Of a stretch of 64,000 nucleotides of DNA, positions 36,155 to 47,164 are shown piece by piece. The DNA lies in the NCBI GenBank assembly GCA_934121885.1, contig CAKOVH010000002.1, positions 1-64,000 on the forward strand, written 5' to 3'. The position numbers and the translations under genes were made by a program. Origin of the DNA: an uncultured Clostridia bacterium. GTDB taxonomy: Bacteria; Bacillota; Clostridia; TANB77; CAG-508. The notes under the pieces are model-generated. The model worked only from the letters and a program-made list of their open reading frames with translations, did no database searches and was not told where the DNA came from. The number at the start of each line of letters is the position of its first letter. Position 1 is the first letter of the stretch.

Positions 36155-36496
36155 GTGGGAACATATAATTTACCCAGAAATGTAAAAGGAGAAGGTAGAA
36201 TTCTATTTATATTTACTGGAAAAAGTATGATATATACAGCAGTTGCAGGAGGAATAGGACTTTTATTATTTTATTCTACATTTTCAATGATGAATTTAAA
36301 AATGGTTGGAATTGCAATTACAGTAATATTTGCCTTAATAGGATTTGTAATAGGAACAGTAAAAGTACCAAATATAGAAAAATTTGAATTTTCAAGAAAA
36401 ACAGGTGGAGAAAACATTGATGATGTTATAAAAAGAGCAATAAAATTTAAGACAAAAGGTAAAAAAATATATGTGTATGAGGAGGAGAAAAAATAA
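36155..36496 (+). CDS. PrgI/VirB3-like T4SS membrane protein
   Basis: 113 residues, GTG start with GGAGGAG upstream. The opening YNLPRNVKGEGRILFIFTGK and two closely spaced membrane helices (residues about 25-70) followed by VPNIEKFEFSRKTGGENIDD match PrgI family proteins, the VirB3 equivalents of Gram-positive systems. It anchors the VirB4 ATPase. Its stop overlaps the next start. Confidence 0.82.
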   Translation: MGTYNLPRNVKGEGRILFIFTGKSMIYTAVAGGIGLLLFYSTFSMMNLKMVGIAITVIFALIGFVIGTVKVPNIEKFEFSRKTGGENIDDVIKRAIKFKTKGKKIYVYEEEKK

Positions 36497-37734
36497 TGGC
36501 TGGTGTAGAAATGATTAATACAATTTACTATGTAATAATGTTTGCAATAGTTGCAATTGTTATATTAGCCGTAATCTTATGCATAGTATATTTTATGTCG
36601 AAGAAGAAAAAAGAAGATTTACCACAAGGTGAATTAGAAAATAAAAATAAAGAAACAAAAAAATCTAAAACATTTGGCGTTGAGTCTGTGATGAACTTTA
36701 TGGAATTTGATAGAATCGAAGATAATATGATTGAAGAAAAGGATGGCGCAAAATACGTAATGGTAATTGAATGCCAAGGAATAAATTATGATTTAATGTC
36801 TGAAGTAGAAAAAAATGCAGTAGAAGAAGGATTTATACAATTCTTAAATACAATTAGACATCCTGTTCAAATATATACTCAAACAAGAACAATAAATCTA
36901 GATAGTAGTTTGGAAACATACAAAGAAAAAGTAAAAGAGATTGAAGATAAATTGCAAAGATTAGAAATAAGCTTTAAAGAAATGCAGTCATCTGGTAGAT
37001 ATACACAAGAACAATTAGAAAAAGCAAAATATGAACTTACAAAACAAAGAAACTTAGCCGAATACGGAAAAGATATTATTTATAACACAGAGAGAATGAG
37101 TTCAAATAAAAATGTTTTAAACCAAAAATACTATGTAATTGTTCCATATTATACAGAGGAACTAGGACAGAATAATTTTGACAAAGGTGAAATTAGAGGT
37201 ATGGCATTCTCAGAACTATATACTAGATGTCAATCAATTATAAATACTCTTTCAGTATGTGGAGTAAATGGAAAAATATTAACGTCAAATGAGCTTGCAG
37301 ACTTATTATATGTTGCATACAACAGAGATGAATCTGAAACATATGGATTAGATAAAGCGTTAAGAGCAGGATATGACGAATTATATTCAACAGCTCCAGA
37401 TGTTCTAGATAAGAAGATGAAAGAACTTGATAAACAAATAGAAGAAGAAGCATATAGAAAAGCAAATGAAAAAGTATTTGAAGCAAAATCTGAAAAGCAA
37501 AAAGCACTAGAAAGAAAGAAGGAAACAAAAGAAGATATAATTGATAATCTTGCCAAATTAATAATAGAACAAAATAAAGCAATTATAGGAAGAGATGTTG
37601 CTGAAACTGCAAAAGAAAAAGTTGATGAAGACAAAGTAAAAAGAAGAGGTAGAAAATCAAAACAAGAAACAGAAGAAGGAGGTACACAAGAAGATGGCAA
37701 AAAAGCAAAAAGAAAATCTACAAAGACAGCTTAA
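36496..37734 (+). CDS. TraC/VirB4-N-terminal-like membrane-anchored protein
   Basis: 412 residues. A transmembrane helix lies at about 8-34. Residues 60-270 resemble the N-terminal domain of TraC/VirB4 ATPases (FMEFDRIEDNMIEEKDG, IECQGINYDLMSEVEKNAVEEGF and HPVQIYTQTR), but there is no ATPase domain. The last 120 residues are a charged coiled coil. The PrgI, TraC-N, VirB4 order is a known split arrangement in Gram-positive and Patescibacteria T4SSs. It overlaps the VirB4 start by 41 nt. Confidence 0.75.
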   Translation: MAGVEMINTIYYVIMFAIVAIVILAVILCIVYFMSKKKKEDLPQGELENKNKETKKSKTFGVESVMNFMEFDRIEDNMIEEKDGAKYVMVIECQGINYDLMSEVEKNAVEEGFIQFLNTIRHPVQIYTQTRTINLDSSLETYKEKVKEIEDKLQRLEISFKEMQSSGRYTQEQLEKAKYELTKQRNLAEYGKDIIYNTERMSSNKNVLNQKYYVIVPYYTEELGQNNFDKGEIRGMAFSELYTRCQSIINTLSVCGVNGKILTSNELADLLYVAYNRDESETYGLDKALRAGYDELYSTAPDVLDKKMKELDKQIEEEAYRKANEKVFEAKSEKQKALERKKETKEDIIDNLAKLIIEQNKAIIGRDVAETAKEKVDEDKVKRRGRKSKQETEEGGTQEDGKKAKRKSTKTA

Positions 37735-39667
37735 TGATTATACTAAACCAGATGAATATGAAATTTTAAAGAAAAAAACTATAAAAGAGTTAATTGCTCC
37801 ATCAGGTATTGATGCAACAAACATAGACCACTTAGAAATTATTTCTAATGTTACAAGATATGCAAGAAGTTTTTTCGTATCAGCATTACCTAGAATGTGT
37901 ACATTCCCTGAATTATTTAGAGATATGTATTTGTTTGGAGATATAAACACCTCGATATACATAAATCCGATAGCAGAATCAAGTTCTCAAAATGAATTAA
38001 ATAGAGTAATTAATGAACTAGAAACAGAAAGAATAGTTGCAGCAGATAAAGGAAACATAAACAGAGAAAGTACATTAGGACAAAAAAGATTAGAGGCTGA
38101 ACAATTAAGAGATGAAATAGCTGCAGGATATAATAAATTATACGATGCTTCAATAGTTGCAACGTTATTTGCTTACAGCTTAGAAGACTTGGACAGATAT
38201 ACAAAATTATTATCAACAGAAATGTCAAAATCATTAGTTGGAATAAAAAGTGCATGGGCAATGCAAGAAGAAGCATTTAAATCAAATTTACCATTAATGG
38301 ATGATAAAATTAAAAGAACACATACATTTGATCGTAGATCAATGGGAACAGTATTTCCATTTACTACATCAGAAGTTGGACATCCAACTGGTGTACCTTT
38401 AGGAATTAATAAACAAACAGGCGTACCAATTATGTTTGATAATTTTCATAGTTCACTTACAAACTATAATATGGTTATATTTGCAAAATCTGGTGCTGGT
38501 AAATCAGTTACAATGAAAACCTTAATTTCTAGATCGGCAGTTTTGATGGGAATTCAAAGTTTGGCACTAGACGCCGAAGGTGAGTATAGTATAGTTGCAG
38601 AAAGTTTGGGAGGAATAAATGTAGTTATAAGCCCAAACTCAAAAACAGTTATTAATATATTTGATATTGAAACAGAAATTATAAAAGATGAAATTACAGG
38701 TAGAGATAGGTTAGTACTAAACGTTGAAAATAAAGTTGAGGATGTTACACAAGCATTACTTACAATGGCAAGAGGAAGTACGAGAAGTGAAGAAGTAAAC
38801 GAACTTACAAAGCAGATTATTGCAGAATCTGTTGCTGAAGAATATGCATCACATGGAATTACAAATGATCCAAATAGTTTATTTGAGTCAGACAATGGTT
38901 CACTTGGAACAAATATGTTAGGCAAAGCAAGAAAGCAAATGCCAACAATAGGTTCGTGGTACAGAAGAATAATGCAGAAAGCAGAAGAAAATAAAAATCC
39001 AGATTATAACTTCCATTATAGTTATCTACTAAAAGTTATGAAACAATACATTAGAGAATATGATGGACAAATGGCGTATTTTGATGGACAATCTACATTT
39101 GATTTATTAGATGGAACATTATTTATAAACTTAGATATTTCACAACTAGAAGAAAAATTTGCAAGACCACTTGCACAACAAATATTACTAGAGTGGATTT
39201 GGGAAAAATATGTTAAGAAAAATAGTGAAGATAAATCTAAGGCATCTAAAAAGAGAGTTTTAGTTGACGAAGCATGGATGTTACTTCCATTCCCAGAAGC
39301 TGTAGATTTCTTAAATACAATGGCACGTCGTGCCAGAAAAAGAAATGTATCGCTTGCAATTATTTCTCAAAGATTCCAAGATTTCTATGAGAAACCAGAA
39401 GCACAAGCAGTACTTACATCATCAGATACAAAACTATTCTTAGCACAAGATAAATCAGAAATACAATATTTAAAAGAAGTATTTAAACTAAGTGAAGGAG
39501 AAGCAAACTTTTTAGTTACATGTCAAAAAGGTGAAGGATTACTAAAAGTTGGAGCAGATAGTGCAATTATACAAATTAATCCAACAAGAAAAGAATTTGA
39601 GTTTGTTGAAACAAACTTAAATAAGTTAGTACAAAAGGAAAATAATAGATACGGAAATAGTTATTAG
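37694..39667 (+). CDS. virB4: VirB4/TraC-family T4SS ATPase
   Basis: 657 residues. The N-terminal about 220 residues are the CagE/VirB4 N-domain. Walker A is FAKSGAGKSVTMK (K270), Walker B VLVDEAWMLL (D525, E526), with SQRFQDF and LAQDKSEIQYL as the late conserved region. It energises assembly of the secretion channel and pilus. AGGAGG lies 11 nt before the ATG inside the previous gene. It is the best-conserved part of the cluster. Confidence 0.93.
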   Translation: MAKKQKENLQRQLNDYTKPDEYEILKKKTIKELIAPSGIDATNIDHLEIISNVTRYARSFFVSALPRMCTFPELFRDMYLFGDINTSIYINPIAESSSQNELNRVINELETERIVAADKGNINRESTLGQKRLEAEQLRDEIAAGYNKLYDASIVATLFAYSLEDLDRYTKLLSTEMSKSLVGIKSAWAMQEEAFKSNLPLMDDKIKRTHTFDRRSMGTVFPFTTSEVGHPTGVPLGINKQTGVPIMFDNFHSSLTNYNMVIFAKSGAGKSVTMKTLISRSAVLMGIQSLALDAEGEYSIVAESLGGINVVISPNSKTVINIFDIETEIIKDEITGRDRLVLNVENKVEDVTQALLTMARGSTRSEEVNELTKQIIAESVAEEYASHGITNDPNSLFESDNGSLGTNMLGKARKQMPTIGSWYRRIMQKAEENKNPDYNFHYSYLLKVMKQYIREYDGQMAYFDGQSTFDLLDGTLFINLDISQLEEKFARPLAQQILLEWIWEKYVKKNSEDKSKASKKRVLVDEAWMLLPFPEAVDFLNTMARRARKRNVSLAIISQRFQDFYEKPEAQAVLTSSDTKLFLAQDKSEIQYLKEVFKLSEGEANFLVTCQKGEGLLKVGADSAIIQINPTRKEFEFVETNLNKLVQKENNRYGNSY

Positions 39668-39676
39668 GAGGATAAA

Positions 39677-42151
39677 ATGAAAAAACTCATGAACAAAAAT
39701 TTCATACAGAAGATAGTAATTGCAATCCTGATTGTATTATCATTCAACTTTGTAGTTCCAACATTTTCAAGAGCAGATTTTGGAGGAGTATTATTAGGAC
39801 CTGTTATAGATCTTATAGCAGGAATAGGAGACTGCGTTATGGCACTTCTTCAATCATTTATGGATGTAGTTGTATACCAGTCTACAGATTCGACGACTCT
39901 TGTATGGACTGAAGCTGTTATAGCAGAGTATAATAGAGTAGTTGATAAATCAGGTAATACACATGTTCCAATAGACAAAAGATTTTATACAGATGGTAGT
40001 CTAAAATGGGTTGCTGACATAGATGTAGCAAATTTTGACAGAGGATGGTTTGGAGTTTCTACTATTGCTTTACCAACTGTATCATATAGTCCGGAAAAAA
40101 TCTTCTCTAATAAAGTTCCAGCATTAGATGCGAATTTTATTAATCCAAAGGATTTTGAATCACAAGATAAAAACGATAAATCAATAGCATATCAATTGAG
40201 AACAATAATATCAAGTTGGTATCAAGGATTAAGAAATTTAGTAATTGTTTGTTTGTTATCTGTTTTACTTTATGTTGCAATTAGAATAATAATATCTAGT
40301 ACTGCATCTGACAAAGCTAAATATAAGCAAATGATTAAGGATTGGCTAATAGCTTTATGTTTGCTATTCTTTTTGCACTATATCATGCTATTTACAATGA
40401 CATTAGTAGAAATTATTACAGATGGATTATCGACTAGCACAGAAATAAATATGAGACTATTACATGCAGATGGGGATAAAACATTAGAAATGAAAACAAA
40501 TTTGATAGGTTTGTGCAGAACACAAGTGCAATACAAGGATTTAGGGCAAAGAGTTATTTATTTAATATTTTATATAGCTTTAGTGGTTTATACTGTTAAA
40601 TTTACATGGGAATACATGAAGAGGACTATAACTATGGCATTTTTAACATTAATTTCACCATTAGTAGTATTAACATATCCAATTGACAAAATTGGAGATG
40701 GAAAGGCTCAAGCATTTAATATGTGGCTAAAGGAATACATATTTAATGCTTTATTACAACCATTTCATTTGATTGTATATACTATATTTGTTGGATCAGC
40801 TATGGATATCATAAAAGTAAACCCATTGTATGCAATCTTTTGCTTAGCGTTTATATCACCAGCTGAAAAATTACTTAGAAAATTTTTCGGATTTGATAAG
40901 GCTTCAACAGCAGGTTCATCATTTGCAGGAGGATTTGGCGGAGCAGCAGCATTTAATGCTATGAAAAATGCTGTAAGTAGAGGAACAAAAGCTATTAGTA
41001 GTACAGCAAAATCAGGCTCTAAAGGTGCAAACAATAGCAATATAAGACAGCAAAGACAAATTAAAGATCCAAATGCAGCAAAAGGAAATTTAAAATCAGT
41101 TGCAAGTTCTTATCAAGATAATGGAACTGCAGAACCAGAGGCAAATCTAGGTAATCGTATTCCTGCGGGACAAAAGGGAGATTCTGTACTAAATTCAGCA
41201 CAAGAAAGGTTAGAAGAATTACGTGCAGAAGGATTTGGAAAAGGAGATGCAGAATATGATATGGCTCAAAATGAAGTAAGTAGACTACAAGCTAAACAGA
41301 ATACTTTTGATGGAAATGATACAAGAGCATTGAGCAGGTTGACATCTGGTGGAAATAATAGAACTAAAGAAATTAAAAGAGCATCTAATTCTAAATTAAG
41401 AAGAACCATAAGAGGAGTAGGAAAAGTTGCAGGACGAGGATTAATTAGTGGAGCTAAATTTACTGGTAAGATAGCAGGAAAAGCACTAGCAGCAGGTACA
41501 ATGGGAATTGTGGGCTTAGGAGTTGGAATTGCAGGAGATAACTTAGAAGATGTTGTAAAATATGGTATTGCTGGTGCAGGATTAGGATATACAATGGCTC
41601 CTTCGATTGCAAGAGGAGTAACAGGAGCAATTGGCAAAACAAAACAATTGGGACAAAATATTAGATCAACATATGAAGAAGGAGCATATGGAAGAATTGA
41701 GGCACAATTAAGACAACAAGAACGTGATGCATATAGTAGTAAAGAATTAAGAGAAGAAGAAAAAGAAGCATTTGAAAAAGACAATGGAAGAAATCCTACT
41801 CGTAAAGAATTGAATGATAGAATGAGAGTAGTTGCTGATTATAGAAATGCAGGAATAACAGATTCATCTGATATACATAAAGGAATGAAACTAGAAGAAG
41901 AAATTAAGAAAGAATTAGGTGAAGGTATTCCTGAAGATGAAAGAGAGAAAAATGCAAGGTTACAAGTACATGATATTATTAAATATGCAAATACAATTGA
42001 TGCAAAAAATTTAATGAATGCCAATAAAGCAGAAGGATACCAAACAGATATTACTAATAGGTTCTTAAAAGCAGGAATGGATAAGAAGACTGCTACAAAT
42101 GCAGCTATCAAGACACTTGATAGAGTGAAAAAAGTAAAGGGTATAGAATAA
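39677..42151 (+). CDS. VirB6/TrbL-like polytopic channel protein
   Basis: 824 residues. Signal-like helix at 10-30, a soluble region, then five or more membrane helices between about 175 and 410, as in TrbL/VirB6 channel subunits. The C-terminal 400 residues are soluble and charged, with a Gly/Ala-rich hydrophobic stretch around 585-645 (GLISGAKFTGKIAGKALAAG and following), then a helical tail. GGAGG upstream, 9 nt after virB4. The long C-terminal extension could be exported or act as a plug. Confidence 0.75.
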   Translation: MKKLMNKNFIQKIVIAILIVLSFNFVVPTFSRADFGGVLLGPVIDLIAGIGDCVMALLQSFMDVVVYQSTDSTTLVWTEAVIAEYNRVVDKSGNTHVPIDKRFYTDGSLKWVADIDVANFDRGWFGVSTIALPTVSYSPEKIFSNKVPALDANFINPKDFESQDKNDKSIAYQLRTIISSWYQGLRNLVIVCLLSVLLYVAIRIIISSTASDKAKYKQMIKDWLIALCLLFFLHYIMLFTMTLVEIITDGLSTSTEINMRLLHADGDKTLEMKTNLIGLCRTQVQYKDLGQRVIYLIFYIALVVYTVKFTWEYMKRTITMAFLTLISPLVVLTYPIDKIGDGKAQAFNMWLKEYIFNALLQPFHLIVYTIFVGSAMDIIKVNPLYAIFCLAFISPAEKLLRKFFGFDKASTAGSSFAGGFGGAAAFNAMKNAVSRGTKAISSTAKSGSKGANNSNIRQQRQIKDPNAAKGNLKSVASSYQDNGTAEPEANLGNRIPAGQKGDSVLNSAQERLEELRAEGFGKGDAEYDMAQNEVSRLQAKQNTFDGNDTRALSRLTSGGNNRTKEIKRASNSKLRRTIRGVGKVAGRGLISGAKFTGKIAGKALAAGTMGIVGLGVGIAGDNLEDVVKYGIAGAGLGYTMAPSIARGVTGAIGKTKQLGQNIRSTYEEGAYGRIEAQLRQQERDAYSSKELREEEKEAFEKDNGRNPTRKELNDRMRVVADYRNAGITDSSDIHKGMKLEEEIKKELGEGIPEDEREKNARLQVHDIIKYANTIDAKNLMNANKAEGYQTDITNRFLKAGMDKKTATNAAIKTLDRVKKVKGIE

Positions 42152-42175
42152 TTATAAATATGGAGGACTATTATT

Positions 42176-43108
42176 GTGGAAAAAATTATTAGATATTGGA
42201 ATCAAAACAAGATAAAGATAATATTAATAATTGCAATAATAGTCTTTATTTATATTTTGATACAAGTAACAAATAATTTGATTAAAGATAAGAAACAAGA
42301 ACAACAAATGATTAGCAATATAGACAAATCGGTACCTATAAAATCAGTAATAACTGGAGAAACTGTCTCTATAGAACAAACAAATGATAATATAAAATGC
42401 ATAGAAGACTTTGTAAGTTATTGTAATAATAAAGAGTATGAAAAAGCATATGACCTATTATCTGAAAATTGCAAAAGTGAGTATGAAAATAATATAAATA
42501 TTTTTATTAAAAATTATTGTGAGAATATATTTAATAAAAATAGGACATATAAATTAGAACTATTATATTATCTTGATGGTTCATACACATATACAATAAA
42601 GTATTATGAAAATAACTTATTAGCAACAGGAAAAGATAATCAACAAAATAATTTTGAAGATTACATTACTATTATAAAGCAAAATGGAGTAGACAAGCTT
42701 AATATTAATGGGCTAATTAATAAAAAAGAAATAGATAAGTCTGCTAAATCAAACGATGTAGAAATAATTGTAAAGAAAAAAGGAATATATAGAAATTATG
42801 AAGTTTATGATGTTACAATTAGAAATTATACTACAAATACAATACTTATAGGTTCAAATTATAAAGAAATATGTATAGTAGATGAAAATAATACTGAGTA
42901 TATTCCTACTTTAGATAAAATGTTATCTGAAAATTTGTCTATTAAATCAGGATATGAAAAAAATATAAGTATAAGATTTGATAAAATATATTCTGCTTAT
43001 AGAAATACAAAATCTATAAAGTTTAAAAATATTATATTAGAAGGAGATAAATATACTCAAAATCCAAACGATAATACGCAAAATATACAAATCAGTATAG
43101 ATATATAA
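42176..43108 (+). CDS. Membrane-anchored NTF2/VirB8-like protein 1
   Basis: 310 residues, GTG start with GGAGG 9 nt upstream. One N-terminal membrane helix (about 13-32) is followed by an extracytoplasmic domain. CIEDFVSYCNNKEYEKAYDLLSENCKSEY is typical of NTF2-like/VirB8-like folds, and a beta-rich C-terminal domain follows. VirB8-type proteins form the periplasmic or cell-wall scaffold of T4SSs. A paralogous layout occurs at 45873. Confidence 0.55.
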   Translation: MEKIIRYWNQNKIKIILIIAIIVFIYILIQVTNNLIKDKKQEQQMISNIDKSVPIKSVITGETVSIEQTNDNIKCIEDFVSYCNNKEYEKAYDLLSENCKSEYENNINIFIKNYCENIFNKNRTYKLELLYYLDGSYTYTIKYYENNLLATGKDNQQNNFEDYITIIKQNGVDKLNINGLINKKEIDKSAKSNDVEIIVKKKGIYRNYEVYDVTIRNYTTNTILIGSNYKEICIVDENNTEYIPTLDKMLSENLSIKSGYEKNISIRFDKIYSAYRNTKSIKFKNIILEGDKYTQNPNDNTQNIQISIDI

Positions 43109-43126
43109 TAGAAAAGTGGTGATAAT

Positions 43127-45841
43127 ATGAGCGAAAAAAACGCACAGATAGAAGATGAAAACGAAGAAATTGAATCAATTGAGAATAATGATAAACAGAA
43201 TTCTGAAGATACGGCAAAAATGGTGAAAGATGCTGCAGAATTGACAAAAAATGTTTCAACAGGAAATGTTTTAGGAGTTGTTAAGAATGCATTTAGCCTT
43301 TTGAAAAATAAAAAATTTATGAAGAGATTTATAATATCTTTATTAATGCCAATTGTAATGATAGTTTTAGCCGGATCGTTTATCCTAGGAATATTTGAAG
43401 CAGTGGCAGATACAGTAGGAGATATTGTTGGTGGTATAGGAAATGGAATAGCAGCTATTGTAAGTTTTTTAAATCCTTCAAGAGATGAATTGAAAATTGA
43501 GATAAATGATGAAACGATAGATAATATCATTAATGAAATAGACAAGCTAGGGGTTAGTATAGACGGATTAAAACTAATGGGAGATGTTGATTATACACAA
43601 CCAGATATACAAGAGGAAAATAAAAAAGCATTAAGAAAGTATTTAAAAAAATTTCTTGAAGCACAGGCAATGACTCAAGTATTAAATACAAATCCAAATT
43701 GGAGTACATCATCAGGAGATAATCTATACGGAAATGTTTATGTATGTAAGTCGGATGATAAAGATGTAATTGACGCAAGCAATACTTCATATTTGACATA
43801 CAAGAAGTATGAAGATATGGAAAAAATGAAGCAAAAAGGTGATTCGAACATAATTAACTATTTTTCTATGGATCAAGAGGGAAAACTGGTATATGCCGGG
43901 TTAACAGAAACAACAATAAATGGAAAGAAAACTACTCAAATTGAACTATATCACGAGAATTATATTGATTTGATAGGTAAATACACAACCCCTATAAGTT
44001 TTTATATAGATTTGGTTATGATATCACAAAACCCAGAGTTTGTGTCAGCAGTTGCAGATTTGGCCAAATTAAGTAAAATTAATATAACTATTATGTACGA
44101 TGTAAGAACTGTAACAACAACAACAACCGAAAATTATATAAATCATACAAAAAAGGTTGTTGAAAACCATAGAGAATATAAAAAAGCTGTTAATAAATCA
44201 TCAAAGGAGGATACAACAAAAATAGTAACAATTACTAAAATTCCTAAATTAGCAGTAACTTATGTAAAGTCTTGGTATGGAGAACAAAGCATGACATATA
44301 ATAAAGTAAAAGAAAATACAGTTTCTTCGAGTAATAAAGATAATCCAACTAAATTGCCAGATGAAACAGAACCACAAGACTTACCTTTAAAAAAAGAAAA
44401 TAAAGATAAATCTGTTACGTGGAAAACAGATAGAACTGAAGTTACTGAAATTACAGAGGAATATACTAAATATGATGAAGGGGTTAGAGGAGAAGTAATT
44501 GATAGAATAGGTGAAAAGGGATCTCAAGGCTTAAATAGTTCTAACCAGGTAGATGAAAATACAAGATTTATAGGATTATTAGAACAAAAATTTAAAATCC
44601 CTAATTCAACGAGAGAAACTCGTGCAGGTGATAATGTTGTAAGTGGAGCTCAAATGCTATTTCATTTATTAGAAAAGGATCCTGAATTGCAAAATGTAGA
44701 ACAATGGATGAGATATGCTTTAAATAAATACACAGATTCAAATAGATATGGTGATATTGAGTTTTCAGATTTAGCAAATGAATTTACGACAGGTTCTTCT
44801 ATAGCAGGTTCAAATTTTGTAGTAGATACTTCAAGAGGAGATGCTTCTATATGTATTACAGATACACAAGTTTTGAAAGATGCTGTATCAAAAATATATA
44901 CAGGTAAAAGAAAAGAAAATTTGACAAATGAAGCACAAAATTTTATTGATATGCAGGCAAAATATCATGTTAATGCAGTGTTTGCGATGGCAGTAACAAT
45001 TGCTGAATCTGGAGGGGGAACAGATTGGAATGCAATTGATAGTAGCACATATAATTGGTACAGCATTACAGGTTCATATAATGGAAAAAGTTATAGAAAT
45101 CCAGAAAGTAGTAATCCTCATGATTGGCGTGTGTATTCAAGCTTTAAAGAAGCAACATTTGACTTTGGAGATTTAATAGCAAATAGTTCATATTATTTTA
45201 AAGCAGGAAAATATTCAGTAGAGGAAATTGCTACTACTTATTGCAATGAAATATGGGGAAGAGCCGTTATATCATATATGAGCGACATATATAATGCAGC
45301 TGGAATAGAACTACAAGAAGAAGGATTCATAGAAGGTGGAGTAACAACTGACGAACAGGCTAAAGCAATAAAAGAAAAAATAGAAAACGAACTTATTCAT
45401 ACACAAGTTCATGAAAAAGACTATATGTATCAAAATGGACCTTTTGCAAAATGGTGGCTTAATAATTTAGATCCATTCCAATGTACATGGTGGGCAAATG
45501 GTAGAGCATCAATGTACTTAGAACAACATGGAACAAAATATAAAACAGGATATCCAACACTTAAAGGTAATGGGGGAGATTATTACGATATTAATAAAGT
45601 AAATGGTTGGTTCAAATATGGTCAAACTCCAAAACCAAATTCGATTATTTCATGGAAACATGGAAAATATGGACATGTAGCATATGTTGAAGGCGTTAGC
45701 AAGGACGGAATATATATTAGCCATGCTGGATCAGCTTACTCATGGTATGGAATTGAAAAAATACCTTTAAATGGATCTCTTGACCAAAAATGGAGTGGTT
45801 ATAAGTTAAATGGATATATATATTTAGATGAACCAAATTAG
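43127..45841 (+). CDS. T4SS cell-wall hydrolase with GH73 and CHAP domains
   Basis: 904 residues. Cytoplasmic acidic N-terminus, a membrane helix at about 68-95, then about 450 residues of unassigned extracellular sequence. A glucosaminidase-type domain follows (AMAVTIAESGGGTDWNA, putative E627) and a C-terminal CHAP amidase/endopeptidase (DPFQCTWWANGRA with C786, and GHVAYVEG with H850). This is the VirB1 counterpart that opens peptidoglycan for the channel, as in Gram-positive conjugation systems. Confidence 0.87.
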   Translation: MSEKNAQIEDENEEIESIENNDKQNSEDTAKMVKDAAELTKNVSTGNVLGVVKNAFSLLKNKKFMKRFIISLLMPIVMIVLAGSFILGIFEAVADTVGDIVGGIGNGIAAIVSFLNPSRDELKIEINDETIDNIINEIDKLGVSIDGLKLMGDVDYTQPDIQEENKKALRKYLKKFLEAQAMTQVLNTNPNWSTSSGDNLYGNVYVCKSDDKDVIDASNTSYLTYKKYEDMEKMKQKGDSNIINYFSMDQEGKLVYAGLTETTINGKKTTQIELYHENYIDLIGKYTTPISFYIDLVMISQNPEFVSAVADLAKLSKINITIMYDVRTVTTTTTENYINHTKKVVENHREYKKAVNKSSKEDTTKIVTITKIPKLAVTYVKSWYGEQSMTYNKVKENTVSSSNKDNPTKLPDETEPQDLPLKKENKDKSVTWKTDRTEVTEITEEYTKYDEGVRGEVIDRIGEKGSQGLNSSNQVDENTRFIGLLEQKFKIPNSTRETRAGDNVVSGAQMLFHLLEKDPELQNVEQWMRYALNKYTDSNRYGDIEFSDLANEFTTGSSIAGSNFVVDTSRGDASICITDTQVLKDAVSKIYTGKRKENLTNEAQNFIDMQAKYHVNAVFAMAVTIAESGGGTDWNAIDSSTYNWYSITGSYNGKSYRNPESSNPHDWRVYSSFKEATFDFGDLIANSSYYFKAGKYSVEEIATTYCNEIWGRAVISYMSDIYNAAGIELQEEGFIEGGVTTDEQAKAIKEKIENELIHTQVHEKDYMYQNGPFAKWWLNNLDPFQCTWWANGRASMYLEQHGTKYKTGYPTLKGNGGDYYDINKVNGWFKYGQTPKPNSIISWKHGKYGHVAYVEGVSKDGIYISHAGSAYSWYGIEKIPLNGSLDQKWSGYKLNGYIYLDEPN

Positions 45842-45872
45842 AAAAATATACTATATAGTATAGGAGAAAAAT

Positions 45873-47150
45873 ATGAAAAATATAAAAATATTGATAATAG
45901 CACTGCTTGTACTACTAATTATATTAATAGGTGCAGTAATATTTCTAAAGAGTAATATTTCGAAACTAAATGATGAAGTTACAGGTAATGAATTACAAGA
46001 GGGAATACAGGATAAGCTAATACCATTAGATAGCTTTACATCTAAAGAAACTAATGATAATATAGTTTTTTCACTAAGTGATGTAATACAGAAATTATTT
46101 AGTTGTATAGCATTAAATGATACTGAAGCAATATATAATATGACAGAATTGAAATATATAAAAGATAACAAAATAACTTTAACTACTGTGAAATCTATTT
46201 ATCCTAATGTGCAAAATGGTGTAAATTATTATATTCAAGATGTTTATAAAATTGAAAATTACGATAAATCAGAGTATTATATTTATGGATTAGTATTAGA
46301 TAATAACAAAGTAGAAGCTAGCTATTTGAATATAGAGTTAGATACAAATAATAGTGCGTTTGGAATTAAACCAATTGAATATACAGAATACAATAAAGCT
46401 AAGAATGGACAAATTGGTCAAATTAACTCAAATAAAATAAGTAAAAACAAATACAATGATTTTAATATTCAAAGTTTTTCAACTGAAGGTTTAGTAAGAC
46501 ACTATATAAGAGATTACTTGTTTAAGGTAAATTATATGCCAGAACTTGCTTATGAACTTTTAGAAGATAATTATAGAAATGAAAAATTTTCTAATATGGA
46601 TGAATTTAAAATATATATTCAAAATAATGCAGATAGATTTAGCAATTTTGCTTTAAAAGAATATCAAAATAAAATAAAAGAAGAATCAATACAATACATT
46701 GCAACAGATACTAATGATAACTATTATAAATTTGATGTGTATAAAACATTAGAATATAAAATGGTGTTAGATAATTACACAATTGAAACAGAAGAATTTT
46801 TAAAAAAATATAACAATGAGACAGAGAAAAACAAGATTAATACTTGTATAGTAAGATTCTTCAAGTTGGTGAATGAAAAAGATTATAAAAGTGCATATAG
46901 TTACTTAGATAATACTTTTAAATCGAATAATTTTGCAACAATAGAAATGTTTCAAGAATATATAAATACAAATTTATTTAACAATAATATTTTAAAAATG
47001 AAGTCATTAGAAAAGATTGGAGATGTTTATTCTTGTAAGGTTACAATAAAAAGTGGAATTGGAGTTGCAGCAGAGGAAAAAAATTTAACAGTAATTATAA
47101 TGTTAAAAGAAGGAACAAATTTTGTAATGTCATTTAGTATAGATGAATAA
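45873..47150 (+). CDS. Membrane-anchored NTF2/VirB8-like protein 2
   Basis: 425 residues. N-terminal helix (ILIIALLVLLIILIGAVIFL) followed by an extracytoplasmic part with two NTF2-like segments (around TEGLVRHYIRDYLFKVNYM and CIVRFFKLVNEKDYKSAYSYL). Each has the F-x(3)-N-x-K-DYKSAYSYL-type opening seen in the 42176 protein. Likely a second scaffold component of the same T4SS. TAGGAG upstream. Confidence 0.55.
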   Translation: MKNIKILIIALLVLLIILIGAVIFLKSNISKLNDEVTGNELQEGIQDKLIPLDSFTSKETNDNIVFSLSDVIQKLFSCIALNDTEAIYNMTELKYIKDNKITLTTVKSIYPNVQNGVNYYIQDVYKIENYDKSEYYIYGLVLDNNKVEASYLNIELDTNNSAFGIKPIEYTEYNKAKNGQIGQINSNKISKNKYNDFNIQSFSTEGLVRHYIRDYLFKVNYMPELAYELLEDNYRNEKFSNMDEFKIYIQNNADRFSNFALKEYQNKIKEESIQYIATDTNDNYYKFDVYKTLEYKMVLDNYTIETEEFLKKYNNETEKNKINTCIVRFFKLVNEKDYKSAYSYLDNTFKSNNFATIEMFQEYINTNLFNNNILKMKSLEKIGDVYSCKVTIKSGIGVAAEEKNLTVIIMLKEGTNFVMSFSIDE

Positions 47151-47164
47151 TTGGAGGAAAAAAT